Shown piece after piece: positions 1 through 10,000 of a DNA stretch of 64,000 nucleotides (position 1 is the first letter of the stretch; each line of letters begins with the position of its first letter). The translations under genes and the position numbers were made by a program. This DNA comes from an uncultured Nitrospira sp. GTDB taxonomy: Bacteria; Nitrospirota; Nitrospiria; Nitrospirales; Nitrospiraceae. The stretch covers positions 207,203 to 271,202 of the forward strand of contig CABVSR010000002.1 in the NCBI GenBank assembly GCA_902500995.1. Reading direction: 5' to 3'. A model generated the notes under the pieces. The model was not told the origin of the DNA and did not search any database. It saw only the letters and a list, made by a program, of their open reading frames with translations.

Positions 1-40
1 TGCACGGCCCTCGATCCCATGATCGAGGGCCGTGCCTTTT
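1..40 (+). terminator. Rho-independent terminator of a gene upstream of the window
   Basis: A perfect 15-bp inverted repeat (positions 2-16 against 21-35) with a 4-base CCAT loop is followed by a short T-run at 37-40. The T-run lies on the plus-strand side, so it should end a plus-strand transcript that enters from the left. Confidence 0.85.
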
Positions 41-65
41 CCCCCAGCCTTCTTCCACAGCATCC

Positions 66-728
66 ATGCCAGTCAACGCTCAGACTCGCCTGTCCTCCGA
101 TTACCGTGCCGCCTTCTACTCCGCTCTGCTCCCCGGGCTCGGCCATGTGCTCCGCGGAAGGCACTATGCCGGGATATTCTACAGCCTCATCACCATCCTC
201 CTCATCGCCCTGAGTGTGTCCCTCGGTCGCCTCTCCGGCCGAGCGGCGGAAGTGTTCCTCTTTATGCTGTTCGCGCTTCCCTGGTGGGCGCTTCAGAGTT
301 ACGATGCCGCACTTGGACCGGCAGCCTCCGGTTCCGATCTCGTCAGAACCAGTCGCCGGGCATGGGCGGAAGGGCATGATATCCGGTTTCTGGGCCTCCT
401 CTTTCTCATCAGCGCCGCCAACGATGCGATCATCATCGCCAAGAACCCCGACTATCTGCTGCCGTTTTTTTGCGCCAAATTGGACGGCGCGGCCGGCTTC
501 GTGACGAAAGCCCTCTCACCGCTGCTCCATACCTGGGTCGGATACGGCTTTGTGCGCGTTAAAAAATGGGCGCTCCTGGTGTATCTGGTCTATGCCGCCT
601 ACGGCATAATGAACGCGCTCGTCAATCTCACCTGTTTCGGACCAGGCCGAATCCGCAATACCCTCCTGATCGCCCTTATCGCCTTCACCGCCTACATCTT
701 CTGGCGGCGGCGAAGGTTTGAGCGCTGA
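66..728 (+). CDS. Multi-pass membrane protein of unknown function
   Basis: The 220-aa product has several hydrophobic stretches (about residues 38-53, 62-77, 108-125, 160-185 and 195-212) and ends in a basic cluster (RRRRFER), so an inner-membrane protein is likely. The N-terminal segment with LLPGLGHVLRGRHYAG resembles the short glycine-rich motif of small TM2-like or DUF5683-like membrane proteins, but I cannot assign a family. No clear ribosome binding site precedes the ATG. It starts shortly after the terminator at the window edge, so it begins its own transcription unit. Function not recognised. Confidence 0.7.
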   Translation: MPVNAQTRLSSDYRAAFYSALLPGLGHVLRGRHYAGIFYSLITILLIALSVSLGRLSGRAAEVFLFMLFALPWWALQSYDAALGPAASGSDLVRTSRRAWAEGHDIRFLGLLFLISAANDAIIIAKNPDYLLPFFCAKLDGAAGFVTKALSPLLHTWVGYGFVRVKKWALLVYLVYAAYGIMNALVNLTCFGPGRIRNTLLIALIAFTAYIFWRRRRFER

Positions 729-828
729 CCCCTCTTCGTCCAAGGGAACAGTCGCATTTTGACAGTCGGCTCAAGCCTGTGTTACCTGTAAGGGCGATCC
801 CGTTCCACCTCCAGACGGAGCAGCACTT

Positions 829-1041
829 ATGGCCGAAAACAACGCGGTCTATGCGATTCGCCATCCCGACGGTTCCGTAACCCTGTACATCGACGAAGAA
901 TATGCCCTCGATCGAGGCGTCGATCCGGCCAAGCTGGTGCGGGTCGAAATCCCGCGCGAATTGTTCGTCAGCGGCAGCATCCAGAACATTCGAGAATACG
1001 TCGCGGTCCACCTTGAAAACAGTCATCAGGGCACGGCCTGA
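829..1041 (+). CDS. Small hypothetical protein (70 aa)
   Basis: A GGAG sequence lies about 9 bases before the ATG. The protein is acidic, without membrane segment or signal peptide, and alternates short beta-like segments (TLYIDEEYALD, VRVEIPREL) with a C-terminal helix. It lies 32 bp before the next gene on the same strand, so the two are probably co-transcribed. I recognise no family. Confidence 0.6.
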   Translation: MAENNAVYAIRHPDGSVTLYIDEEYALDRGVDPAKLVRVEIPRELFVSGSIQNIREYVAVHLENSHQGTA

Positions 1042-1073
1042 GCGAACCTTTTACCTCGCAGAGAGGCCACACC

Positions 1074-2243
1074 ATGTCCGCGTTACTCACCCCGGAACTC
1101 ATTGCCTCCACCATCGAACAATCGCCGATCCAGGGCAGGGTCATGCTCAAGCTGCTGCTCTTGCAGCATTTTGACATCACGCCCGAGGAAATCAGTTACA
1201 TCGCCGCCGATCGGCCAGACCCCCGCTGCGTGGCCGGCTCCAAGCCGATCCACCAGATGGTCAAACAAGACGCCCTGCGCGATGTGACCAATCGAAGAGA
1301 CGAGTATCGCCGCCGCGTCCGTTTACGGCGGGAACGACTCTGGCTGCAAATGGAAGCCCTGAAAGGCATGATCGGCCTGGCCGAGAGTATGGTGCGGGCG
1401 GCGGCGGACCTCCTGCGCACCCGGCACAAGCTGGATACCGAAGCCCTGAACGCCATTACGCAAGGCGCGCGCGCCGCGGTTCCCAAACCGGCCATCCGAT
1501 CCCTGAACCGCAGATGGGATGACGACGAGATATCCGCCGAGGCCTATCAGGAAGCCAGGCTCGGCCTGGAAATTCAGGCGCAACTCCGCTTGAGTGAGAA
1601 GTACAAGAAACGCCTCGAAGTTTCGGAACGGGAATGGAAATCGATCAATGCCGCGCCCATGCAGGATCACGAAATCGGGCATATCTGGGGCATCCCAGCC
1701 GGGAGTTTGGCCGGCAGGAAGGTGAAACATCTTCACCAGTACCTCCACGCCATTCAAACCAACCTGCAAAAGGCATCGGCCCAGGCGGTCCCGGCCACGG
1801 CGACCCTCGATCTCTGGAAAGAGACGCTTGCGGTCTTGGGCGAACGGCCGGTGGAACGCTCCATCGCCCTGTATGACGGGCTCGAACGAACGGAAGAAGC
1901 CTTGGTCGAAAAGCTTAGAACCTTCGCCTGGGGGACTCTCGGTGAAGATCTGGAAGCGAAATTCTGGTTATCGCTCGTGCATGGCGCCAGTTCCAATGCC
2001 GTACATTCCGAAAACACGCGGTCCGTTTTCGGCTTGCAGCGCCTCCTGGCCGTTCTGTCGGAAATTGATTCCAGTCCGGACGCACTGGATGAGGAGTTGC
2101 TGGCCCGCACCGCGCCGACCCCCAAAGAGACCCCTCTATTGGCGGATGAGGCAGCTCAACCAACGGCGGAAGAAATGGGGCAAATGCAACAACACGTCCT
2201 CAACAGTTTCATCGGGGAGTTACACAACGATCTGCAGCGATAA
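1074..2243 (+). CDS. Helical hypothetical protein (389 aa)
   Basis: A GAGAGG ribosome binding site lies 7 bases before the ATG. The protein is largely helical and charged, with likely coiled-coil between about residues 60-200 (rows of Arg, Glu and Lys around RRRVRLRRERLWLQMEALK). There is no signal peptide or membrane segment, so it is probably cytoplasmic. No catalytic motif is visible and I do not recognise the family. It sits in the same transcription unit as the 70-aa protein before it. Confidence 0.7.
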   Translation: MSALLTPELIASTIEQSPIQGRVMLKLLLLQHFDITPEEISYIAADRPDPRCVAGSKPIHQMVKQDALRDVTNRRDEYRRRVRLRRERLWLQMEALKGMIGLAESMVRAAADLLRTRHKLDTEALNAITQGARAAVPKPAIRSLNRRWDDDEISAEAYQEARLGLEIQAQLRLSEKYKKRLEVSEREWKSINAAPMQDHEIGHIWGIPAGSLAGRKVKHLHQYLHAIQTNLQKASAQAVPATATLDLWKETLAVLGERPVERSIALYDGLERTEEALVEKLRTFAWGTLGEDLEAKFWLSLVHGASSNAVHSENTRSVFGLQRLLAVLSEIDSSPDALDEELLARTAPTPKETPLLADEAAQPTAEEMGQMQQHVLNSFIGELHNDLQR

Positions 2244-2320
2244 TTCATTGGGGCACCTGAACGGTCGATTCCCGGACAGCGGCGGATTTCCAGCCTGGTA
2301 AGATTTCTTTCGTGCCCGGC

Positions 2321-2349
2321 TTCTCAGCGCGAAGGGGATTTTGTATAAT
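2321..2349 (+). promoter_or_regulatory. Sigma-70 promoter for the OB-fold gene
   Basis: A perfect TATAAT -10 box at 2344-2349 is preceded, with a 17-bp spacer, by TTCTCA (4 of 6 to consensus) at 2321-2326. Transcription would start near 2356. This rules out the upstream in-frame TTG at 2341 (inside the promoter) as start codon and supports the ATG at 2377, which has AAGG 7 bases before it. Confidence 0.7.
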
Positions 2350-2376
2350 TCAACTAACATGCGGCAAGGTCATCAT

Positions 2377-2784
2377 ATGATTGCACCTCGATTCAAGGTT
2401 CTGATGCTGGGCATGTTCCTGTTGTCCCTCTCGACTATCCCTGTCGCCTCGATCTCCGCCGCAGCGCTGGTAGAAGTCACCGAACTCCTGGCTCATCCCG
2501 ATCATTACAACCATCAGGTCGTCACCGTCAGCGGACGTGTGAGCAATTTCCAGCTCGCCACGAATCGTGACGGTCAGCCGGCCTTCGGGTTTCTCTTACA
2601 AGATACAGCCGGCACGGTGAAAGTGGTGGGGCTGGGCAAGGCGGATGTCCGGGAAGGCGACTACGTCTTGGTCGAAGGAATTTTCAGCCGCCTGCGGCAG
2701 GCCGGTCGCGCCATTGTCTACAACGAAATCAAGGCCACCTCGGTGCAATCCATGGCCAAGATGAATCCCGACCTGGTCGGCTAA
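2377..2784 (+). CDS. Exported OB-fold (CcmE/YgiW-like) protein
   Basis: The 135-aa product begins with a signal peptide (basic MIAPRFK, hydrophobic core to about residue 25, small residues near a cleavage site around ASISAAA). The mature part, about residues 33-125, reads as a five-stranded OB barrel: HQVVTVSGRVSNF, FGFLLQDTAGTVKVVG, YVLVEGIFS. This is the pattern of nucleic-acid- or haem-binding OB domains of the tRNA-anti/CcmE kind; the CcmE haem histidine context is not evident. Location is periplasmic or outer envelope. The ATG at 2377 is chosen from its ribosome binding site and the promoter just upstream. Ligand unknown. Confidence 0.75.
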   Translation: MIAPRFKVLMLGMFLLSLSTIPVASISAAALVEVTELLAHPDHYNHQVVTVSGRVSNFQLATNRDGQPAFGFLLQDTAGTVKVVGLGKADVREGDYVLVEGIFSRLRQAGRAIVYNEIKATSVQSMAKMNPDLVG

Positions 2785-2827
2785 TCGTCCGTCCTCTCTG
2801 CTGGCCCGATTTCCGCCGCAAACCGGC

Positions 2828-3259
2828 CTATTCCTTTCGCTGGATATCCACTACACGCACATCGAACACCAATGTCTTGCCGGCAAGCGGATGGTTCAGG
2901 TCTAAGACAATCACCTCCGGCCTGATCTCCGCCACGTAAGGAAACACGACCCTGCCGTCCGGAGCCGTCGTCTCCAATTTCGTACCGATACGTTGCGCTT
3001 CCGACGGGACCCGATTCCGCTGGACTTCGAAAAACCCCTCCGGATGTATCTCGCCATACGCATCCGCCGGCGCCACCCTGATGCGGCGGACAGCGCCAAG
3101 CGCCATGCCATCGAGTCCGGCCTCCAGCCCAGTCAACACCTCATTTCGCCCATGGGTATAAACCAGCGGCGCCTCGCCGCCCGCGGTCTCGATGATCTGC
3201 CCATCGTCGAGACGAATGCTGTACTCGATGGACACGACATCTCCCGTGCGTACGTGCAT
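2828..3259 (-). CDS. slyD: FKBP-type peptidyl-prolyl isomerase, SlyD-like
   Basis: The 143-aa protein has the SlyD/SlpA layout: a first FKBP half with DDGQIIETAGGEAPLVYTHG and VLTGLEAGLDGMALGAVRR, an inserted IF chaperone flap (about residues 67-120, starting at ADAYGEIHPEGFFEV), and a closing strand NHPLAGKTLVFDVRVVDI. Such proteins catalyse cis-trans isomerisation of Xaa-Pro bonds and act as folding chaperones in the cytoplasm. The histidine-rich nickel-binding tail of E. coli SlyD is absent. An AAGGAG sequence lies 8 bases before the ATG. It is transcribed convergently with the OB-fold gene and alone. Confidence 0.9.
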   Translation of the reverse strand: MHVRTGDVVSIEYSIRLDDGQIIETAGGEAPLVYTHGRNEVLTGLEAGLDGMALGAVRRIRVAPADAYGEIHPEGFFEVQRNRVPSEAQRIGTKLETTAPDGRVVFPYVAEIRPEVIVLDLNHPLAGKTLVFDVRVVDIQRKE

Positions 3260-3519
3260 GCGTCAGACTCCTTGTGAGACCTGTCCCGCCAGGATGTGCG
3301 CGGTGGAACCAGCCGTCCGGTATCGATTATAAACACGCCCCCGCGCGGCCGCCGTCGGCGGTCGTCCATTGCGGCGACGTGAAACGACCCTATCACGCCG
3401 GAAGAACGTGGTCATGCAAATAGCAGGAAGATCAAAGGAAGGAAGGGAGCGCCGGCCCAGAATCTACTGAGAGATCATATCGACACAGGCAAGAAGGACC
3501 GGGAAAACAGCCACACAGC

Positions 3520-4101
3520 CTACCAATGCCGGAAGGGACCTGAATCAAGATGCACAAACTTCCCGCGCGGATAGTATCCGACGCCGCCGCATCCAAGGCG
3601 GAGGGCCACTTCACGGACAGTCCGTAAGGGCACCCCCGGAATTTGCAGGTCCACCGCCTGTCCCGACACATGGTAACTGTGGCGCGCCGCGCGCGTGCCC
3701 ATCTTGATGAGCTGTGCGTTATATTCCGGGGAGCGGTAGCCGGACACGATATAGATGTCTCTCCGCCCGCCGATCCGCTGCTGAACGAGATTCACGAATT
3801 CGATGAGCTGCACATCCATCGTGGTCGTTTCATTCGTATGGTGACAACGGAGAAAATGATTGAGCTCGTCGAGCGCCGACTGATCGTAGGTACCGCTTTC
3901 GGTCCGGTATGTCACCGACAAGCGTTCCTCCGTCTGCAGATTGAATAGAGTGAGACGACCCGCGGGGAGCCGCGACGCGCGCGCCTCTGCAGGGATGACC
4001 AGGCGGGTCGCCAACAGCGCCGCGCCTGCCGCGACAGTGCGCAGAAAATCCCGCCTATTCGACAGGGTCAGGCCTCCCGATGACATCGGTTGTGCTCTCA
4101 A
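3520..4101 (-). CDS. Tat-exported M15/DUF882 (YcbK/MepK-like) murein peptidase
   Basis: The 193-aa product starts with a twin-arginine signal (SNRRDFLRTV followed by a hydrophobic stretch and an AEARA cleavage region). The mature part is a DUF882/peptidase M15A domain; the likely zinc ligands are His144 and Asp151 (HSYHVSGQAVDLQ) and His184 (FVHLDSG). Relatives cut peptide cross-links of peptidoglycan in the periplasm. The TTG at 4101 is chosen because GAGGGAG stands just before it; it overlaps the stop of the sigma-54 regulator, suggesting translational coupling. An ATG at 4086 is an alternative that keeps the Tat motif. Confidence 0.85.
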   Translation of the reverse strand: MRAQPMSSGGLTLSNRRDFLRTVAAGAALLATRLVIPAEARASRLPAGRLTLFNLQTEERLSVTYRTESGTYDQSALDELNHFLRCHHTNETTTMDVQLIEFVNLVQQRIGGRRDIYIVSGYRSPEYNAQLIKMGTRAARHSYHVSGQAVDLQIPGVPLRTVREVALRLGCGGVGYYPRGKFVHLDSGPFRHW

Positions 4102-5513
4102 TGCTCCCTCATCGACGCGCGCGGCGTCAGCCCCGGGAACCGCCGCGCCTCCAGAGATCGTTCCATCCCGTATTGGCGAAGCCGCCGGTACAGTGTGGAG
4201 CGACTGATGCCCAATTCCTGCGCGGCGCGACTCAGGTTTCCTTGCGACAGCGTGAACGCTTTCATGATCAGATCCGTTTCAATCCGTTGCTGATTGACCT
4301 TCAGAGAAATCGAGCCGTCGTCCTGCGGCACCGGCTGGCGAGACAAGTCCAGATCGACGGCGGTGAGATGGGTGCCTTCCGCCATGACCACGGCGCGACC
4401 GATCCGGTTGGACAATTCCCGCACATTGCCCGGCCAGGAATAGGCCTGCATCGCCTCCAGCGCTTCACGGGTGAATCCGTACAATGGTTTGTTGTAGTGA
4501 GCGGCCGCCTGCCGCAAGAACGCCATGGCGATCAGAGACACATCTTCGCCCCGTTCCCGCAACGGAGGCAGATTGATATGCACCACGGCCAGCCGGTAAT
4601 ACAGGTCCTCCCGGAACGTCCCCTGCTCGATGGCTTCCTTGAGATTCACGTTGGTGGCGGCGATGATCCGGACATTCATTTCGATGGCTTGATGACCGCC
4701 GACCCGTTCAAACGTATGGTCCTGGAGAAACCGCAGCAGCTTGACCTGTAACGCGTTGGGCAGTTCGCCGACCTCATCGAGGAACAGCGTTCCTCCCTGG
4801 GCAAATTCCACCTTCCCTTTCTTCTGTCCGACGGCGCCCGTAAACGCTCCTCGCTCATATCCGAAGAGTTCGGATTCCAGCAGACTTTCCGGAATGGCTC
4901 CGCAGTTGATCGGAATGAACGGGCCCTGCCTCCGCAACCCTCGCGCATGAATGGCGCGCGCCGTCAGTTCCTTGCCCGTGCCGCTTTCGCCGGTGATCAG
5001 GATCGGCGCATCGCTTGTCGAGACCTTGCGAATCGCGTCAAAAATCCGGTTGATGCTGGCGCTCATGCCGAGCATGCCGCTGAATTCCTCCGGTCCGCCA
5101 ACCACCGCCGCTCCCCGAGCCTCCTGCTCCAGATCAGCGAGTCGCGCCACCCGTTCAATGCTTTGCTGCAATTGCCCAGCATCTAACGACTTGGGTAACA
5201 CATCGCAGGCGCCGCACTGCACGGCACGGACCGCCACGCTTCGTTCGGGTCGTCCTGTAAAGGCAATGACTTTTCCCACATACCCGCTCTGCCGCAATTT
5301 CTGCAGGATGTTCAAGCCCTCTTCGGCGGACGGCTGCGACGGTGAATCGATATCCAGGAGCATGACCGGGGAGGTCTGTTCGTGGACCGGGAGCAGCGGT
5401 TCCGCCCCCCAGGTGGCGGTGGCCACGTCGAATCCGTTCCCCGTCAAGGCCTGCATTGAAGAGACGGTCGATGCATCAGGTCCGACAATCAAGAGGTTAT
5501 GCTTCGCCATCAT
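4098..5513 (-). CDS. Sigma-54-dependent response regulator (NtrC family)
   Basis: The 471-aa protein has an N-terminal receiver (about 5-120; probable phospho-acceptor Asp54 in MLLDID, switch Lys in VLPKSLD), a central AAA+ activator domain (about 145-385; Walker A GESGTGKE, the GAFTGA sigma-54 contact loop, Walker B GTLFLDEVGEL) and a C-terminal Fis-type HTH (about 415-455; NLSRAAQELGISRSTLYRRL). It should open sigma-54 promoters on phosphorylation. The overall build resembles the PrsR regulators of exopolysaccharide/PEP-CTERM clusters, but no such cluster is in the window. AGGAG lies 5 bases before the start. No cognate kinase is adjacent other than the multi-PAS kinase upstream on the same strand. 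Confidence 0.93.
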   Translation of the reverse strand: MMAKHNLLIVGPDASTVSSMQALTGNGFDVATATWGAEPLLPVHEQTSPVMLLDIDSPSQPSAEEGLNILQKLRQSGYVGKVIAFTGRPERSVAVRAVQCGACDVLPKSLDAGQLQQSIERVARLADLEQEARGAAVVGGPEEFSGMLGMSASINRIFDAIRKVSTSDAPILITGESGTGKELTARAIHARGLRRQGPFIPINCGAIPESLLESELFGYERGAFTGAVGQKKGKVEFAQGGTLFLDEVGELPNALQVKLLRFLQDHTFERVGGHQAIEMNVRIIAATNVNLKEAIEQGTFREDLYYRLAVVHINLPPLRERGEDVSLIAMAFLRQAAAHYNKPLYGFTREALEAMQAYSWPGNVRELSNRIGRAVVMAEGTHLTAVDLDLSRQPVPQDDGSISLKVNQQRIETDLIMKAFTLSQGNLSRAAQELGISRSTLYRRLRQYGMERSLEARRFPGLTPRASMREH

Positions 5514-5611
5514 TCGGCTCCTTTCGGCTAGGGAGATAATGGGTGCCGATCAGGCAAGCCATCGTCTCACAGGCTACGAGATAAGGGTGCAGCTCACGAC
5601 CGGCTGGTTCG

Positions 5612-6001
5612 TCACGAAAGCGGCGATGGAGGGTCGAGCGAGTCGCACATAAACACATCGGCACCGAACGTGCCAACCGGGGATGGACCAGTGACCTGAG
5701 GTGAGGGAGCGGTCCGGTCCAGCATGGCAATGATCGGCACTTGCGGGCAGGTCCTTTTCAGATGGGGAACCGCCTTCTGCAAGGGTGTGGCGAAGGAGGA
5801 CAGCCCCACCACAATCACATCCGGCCTGAGTTCACGGAGGCGATGTTCCAATTGCGGAACAGCGGACGTCATGGTGGCTTGATAGCCGTGGAGCGCGAAC
5901 CAGTCGGCATACCGGTACCCGCTGGTGACATCTTCGTAAATAACCGCGACCGTCGGCCGCTTTTTTGAAAAAACCGTTTTCCTGCCCGTTGAGTGCATCA
6001 T
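5612..6001 (-). CDS. Degenerate receiver-domain protein
   Basis: The 129-aa protein has a receiver-like fold pattern: a first strand PTVAVIYEDVTSG, a helix, then RPDVIVVGLSSF at the position where receivers have a phosphorylated Asp, followed by VPIIAMLD. The phospho-Asp is Gly here, so it cannot be phosphorylated in the normal way. The ATG at 6001 is chosen because GGGGGGA precedes it; a GTG at 6013 lies inside that site. It sits between a NarL regulator and a sigma-54 regulator on the same strand, so an accessory or decoy role in the same signalling array is inferred. Confidence 0.65.
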   Translation of the reverse strand: MMHSTGRKTVFSKKRPTVAVIYEDVTSGYRYADWFALHGYQATMTSAVPQLEHRLRELRPDVIVVGLSSFATPLQKAVPHLKRTCPQVPIIAMLDRTAPSPQVTGPSPVGTFGADVFMCDSLDPPSPLS

Positions 6002-6025
6002 GGTTCCCCCCACAGATGACGGGTA

Positions 6026-6280
6026 TCAGGTTGTGGTGTGAACGTGCGCGAGTTGCACCAATCGCTGCTTCATTTTTGGTCCCCACCAGGTGAGGTCCTG
6101 CAGCATCGCGGCTTCTCTCGCGGTCAATCTCGTCAGGATATCCGGCCAGCCTTGGCGAAATGACCCGGTTCGGCGGTCCACGGACGAGCGCTCGCCCGCC
6201 GTGTGACCTTGCGCCGCGTCAAAAAGGGCCACCAATGTCGTGGTATTGGAAATCCAGGCCCTCTGCATTTGGGTGAGCAT
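6026..6280 (-). CDS. Small hypothetical protein (84 aa)
   Basis: The frame stays open between two regulator genes and ends 24 bp before the pseudo-receiver. No good ribosome binding site is visible before the ATG. The sequence has helix-forming stretches (LTRLTAREAAMLQDLTWWG) and no signal or membrane segment. Position in a compact regulatory array is the main support; family unknown. Confidence 0.4.
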   Translation of the reverse strand: MLTQMQRAWISNTTTLVALFDAAQGHTAGERSSVDRRTGSFRQGWPDILTRLTAREAAMLQDLTWWGPKMKQRLVQLAHVHTTT

Positions 6281-6389
6281 AGGCCGGGACTGTGGATGAG
6301 GCTATCGAGCCGGTCGCCATTCCTGTGTCACATTTAGACAGTAGATGCCGTCGTGGTTACAACGACAATAAGGACGTCCCGGAGGACCA

Positions 6390-7037
6390 TCAGACGACGA
6401 GACCATGCTGGAGAGCATACCGGGTCAGCTCGGCATTATTTTTCAAGTTCATCTTGTCCAGAATCCTCGCCCGATAGGTGCTGATCGTCGTGACGCTGAG
6501 GTGGATACTTTCGGCAATGTCGCTGACTGTTTGCCCGGAAGCAATGAGGCACAGCACCTCATACTCGCGATCCGACAAACGCTCATGCGCGAGCTTATCG
6601 ACCCCGGTTCGCACCGTCAGGGCCAGCGCTTCTCCCACCGAGGCGCTCACATATTGTCCCCCCGCCATGACTTTTTTTGCGGCATGGACCAACTCTTCCG
6701 GCGCGCTGGCCTTGGTGAGATAACCCGCGGCTCCGGCTTTAAACATTCGAATGGCATACTGGTCTTCCGGATGCATGCTCAAGATCAGAACCGGCAAGGT
6801 GGGCGCCAGCTGTTTCAGCTCCTTCAGGACCTCGGGGCCGCTTCGTCCCGGCATGCTGATGTCCATCACGACCAGGTCAAAGGTCTGTTCGCGAACCTGG
6901 TCCAACATCTCCTGGGCGTTGCCGCACTCAGCCATGCTGGCGCCTTCAAATCCTTCTTCAAGGATATCCTTCACCCCGCGCCGGAAGGAGGGATGATCAT
7001 CCACAACGAGTATTCGCACAGTCGCAGTATTTCGCAT
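6390..7037 (-). CDS. NarL/FixJ-family response regulator
   Basis: The 215-aa protein has a receiver (residues 7-125; acidic pocket VVDDH, phospho-acceptor Asp59 in VVMDISMPG, Lys in GYLTKAS) and a C-terminal LuxR-type HTH (about 148-205; LSDREYEVLCLIASGQTVSDIA). It should be phosphorylated by the histidine kinase ending 30 bp upstream. The ATG at 7037 has GGAGGG 4-5 bases before it; the in-frame ATG at 7052 lies upstream of that site and is less likely. Confidence 0.93.
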   Translation of the reverse strand: MRNTATVRILVVDDHPSFRRGVKDILEEGFEGASMAECGNAQEMLDQVREQTFDLVVMDISMPGRSGPEVLKELKQLAPTLPVLILSMHPEDQYAIRMFKAGAAGYLTKASAPEELVHAAKKVMAGGQYVSASVGEALALTVRTGVDKLAHERLSDREYEVLCLIASGQTVSDIAESIHLSVTTISTYRARILDKMNLKNNAELTRYALQHGLVV

Positions 7038-7067
7038 CGTTCCCTCCATCATGCCGTATCCCTTTCC

Positions 7068-10000
7068 TCAGCGAGGCAATTGCAAGGTAATGGTCGTCCC
7101 CTGGCCTTCCAGCGTCTCAACCTGCACATCGCCGCCGAGAAGCCCCGCCCGCTCGCGCATTCCCAGCAGACCGAACGATCGGGCATCGGCCAGGCGATCC
7201 TGAGGAATGCCCCGCCCGTTGTCCCGAACCTGCAGCAGCAGTCCCAAGTCCTGGTCCTCCAACCGCACATGCACATCCGTCGCCTGGGCATGGCGGGCCA
7301 CATTCGTCAACGCCTCCTGGCAAATCCGGAACACGGCGGTGGCCTGCTCCGGGTCGACCCGCAAATCCTCGTGGCTGACCGCACAATGGCAGATGATCCC
7401 GGTACGGCGTTGAAAATCACGGCATTGCCATTCGATCGCCGCAACTAAGCCCAGATCGTCCAGCACTCCGGGGCGTAACTCCGCGACGATGCGCTGGACC
7501 GACGTGATCGTGCTGTCCACCTGCTCTTTCATGCCGCGAATTTTCTCCTCGACCTTGGCCCGGTCGCGCGGGACCAGCCGCTCCCCTAACAGGCCGCCTA
7601 ACCGAGAGAGATCGATTTTCAGGCAGGTCAAGCCCACCCCCAGTTCGTCGTGCAACTCACGCGCGATACGCCCGCGTTCTTCCTCGCGAATCCCCTCCAT
7701 CCGTCCGGAGAGTTTGCGCAGTCGGCGGAGAGAATCTTGAAGTTGCGCTTCGGCCCGCTTTCGATCCGTCGTATCCTTGAACACGACCACCGCGCCGACA
7801 ATGTCGCCCCGTTCCGAAATGGGCGTGCTGACATATTCCACGGAGAAACTCGTCCCATCCCTGCGCCAGAAGGTGCTGTCCACCTGCTCCCGGCTTTCGC
7901 CGGCCCGGATCGTTTCCACAATCGGGCAATCGAGCTGGCCCAACGGTTGTTCAGAAAGCTCAGGAGGCACGAGGAGGGCGTGCAAGGATCGGCCGATCAT
8001 CCCATCCGCCTCCCACCCGAACATCTTCGCCGCAGCCGGGTTCACGAAGGTCAATCGTCCCTCGCGATCCACGCCGAAAATCCCTTCTCCCGCAGAATTC
8101 AGCACCACCTGATTGTGATAATGCAGGCGATCCAATTGTTCTTCCGCCGATCGCCGCTCGCTGATGTCGCGCATAATGATCGTAAAGAACAGGTCCGATT
8201 TCCCCTTCCAGGAGGTCACGCTCACTTCCAATGGAAACTCGTCCCCCGATTTGCGCCGGCCGACGAGTTCGAGGGTTTTACTCGTCGCGTGCACGCGCTC
8301 GAGCACCCGCACTCGCTGGACGTTGCGCTCCAGCTCCTCGTGATAACGCTCCGGAATGATCAGGGTGACAGGCTGTCCGATGATTTCTTCGGCCGAGTAG
8401 CCGAACGTCGCTTCCGCGCCCTTGTTCCAAAACGCCACCTTCATGAGCGCGTTGACGAGCACAATGGCATCTTTGGTCGATTGCACGATCGACCGCAGCC
8501 GTTCCTCGCTGACACGGAGCGCGTCCTCAATCCGGCGGCGCTCGGTCACATCGCGGATGATCCCCAAGACACCGACGACACGCCCCTGGCGCATCTGCGG
8601 CGTGCCGACAAATTCTCCGGTCACGTACCCGCCCTGTTTCGTGCTGATTTGCATCGAGCAGGTCAGCGGCGTGCCGCGCTCAAGAATCGCCTGCAGCACA
8701 TCCTGGCAAAAGCCCGCATCGTCGGGGTGCAGCAGCGTTGCGAGCGGTTCACCGATCCATTGTGAACGGGACCAATTCGTCACCGTCTCGAAGGCCTGGT
8801 TGAGGGACGTCAACGTCAGGTCGGCCGACAGCGTGAATATGATATCCCGCGCGCCTTCCACCAGACTCCGGAATCGATACTCCGATTCAAAGAGGGCGTC
8901 CTGCGCGCGTTTGAGCCAGGTAATGTCATGAAAAACCGCGACGCTGCCGCAGAGCAGCCCCGCTTCATCCCTGATCGGCCTGGCATTGATACTGATCCAC
9001 CGGCCGGGCACAGTCTGGGAAGCCCGCATGTAGACTTCAAGCCAATCGACCTTCTCCCCTCTCAAGGCGCGGGCCAGCGGCCACTCGTCGCGCCTGAACG
9101 CCGTCGTGGCGTCGCCATGAAAAAACTCATACCGATCCACCCATTCGATCGGCGGCACGTCTCCGGGAGAAAATCCCAGGATGCTCTCGACAGCCGGGTT
9201 GGCGACCACCAGTCTTCCGGCGGCATCGGTCACGACGACTCCGTCTCCCATGCTGCGCAACACCGAATTGACGATTCTGGTTTGTTCGCTTAAGGCTTGT
9301 TCGGATCGCGCAAGCGCCTCAGCCCGGTCGCGGAGCGCGCCTTCCGCCTGCACGATTCCCGCCGATTGGGTCCGAACGGCGTCCTCGTAGACACGGAGCA
9401 ACTGTTCCGCCACCGCCAGGCGGGATTGATGCCGGACGCTGGTCGCAGGCTCAGCAGCGAGTCCGGCTGATGGGCGCGCGTCACGATCCGCCGGAGAGGC
9501 CTCGTCAAACGCCAGCAAGGAAGTCTTGAGACTCAGGGCGAGAGATTTACACAGCGCGGCCGTCTCACGCGGCACCGCCGTTCGGGAAAACAAAATCACG
9601 GCGAACAAATCGCGCGACGGCAACATGCCGCCGAAACACAACACCGACTTGACGCCGTATTTCCCGACAAATCCCTCCTGCACCGGCACATAGGGACTGC
9701 CCGCGGCGTCGGGCACATAAAACACGTTGTAGGTCTTCTCTTCCAGATCGACCAGCCATTCACCATCCGGTCGCACGTCGAACTCCGTGGAGACGCCGAA
9801 CTGGTGCAGGAGTTGTGAAAACATCGGGAACTGCTTCACAAAATCCGCGCTGACCATGGGGATGACGCGGTAGCGATGCGAACGATCGACTCGATTCCAA
9901 TCCGGTTCCGCGCCGCTCGAGGCAACCAGCGTGAAGCACCGCAAATCGGGAAACGGCGCGATCCCTCCGAGCTTTTCCTGCACGAGCTGCTGATGTTCGG

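Noticed and set aside
759..787. TTGACA at 759-764 as promoter of the 70-aa gene
   Set aside because: No acceptable -10 box lies 16-18 bp downstream.
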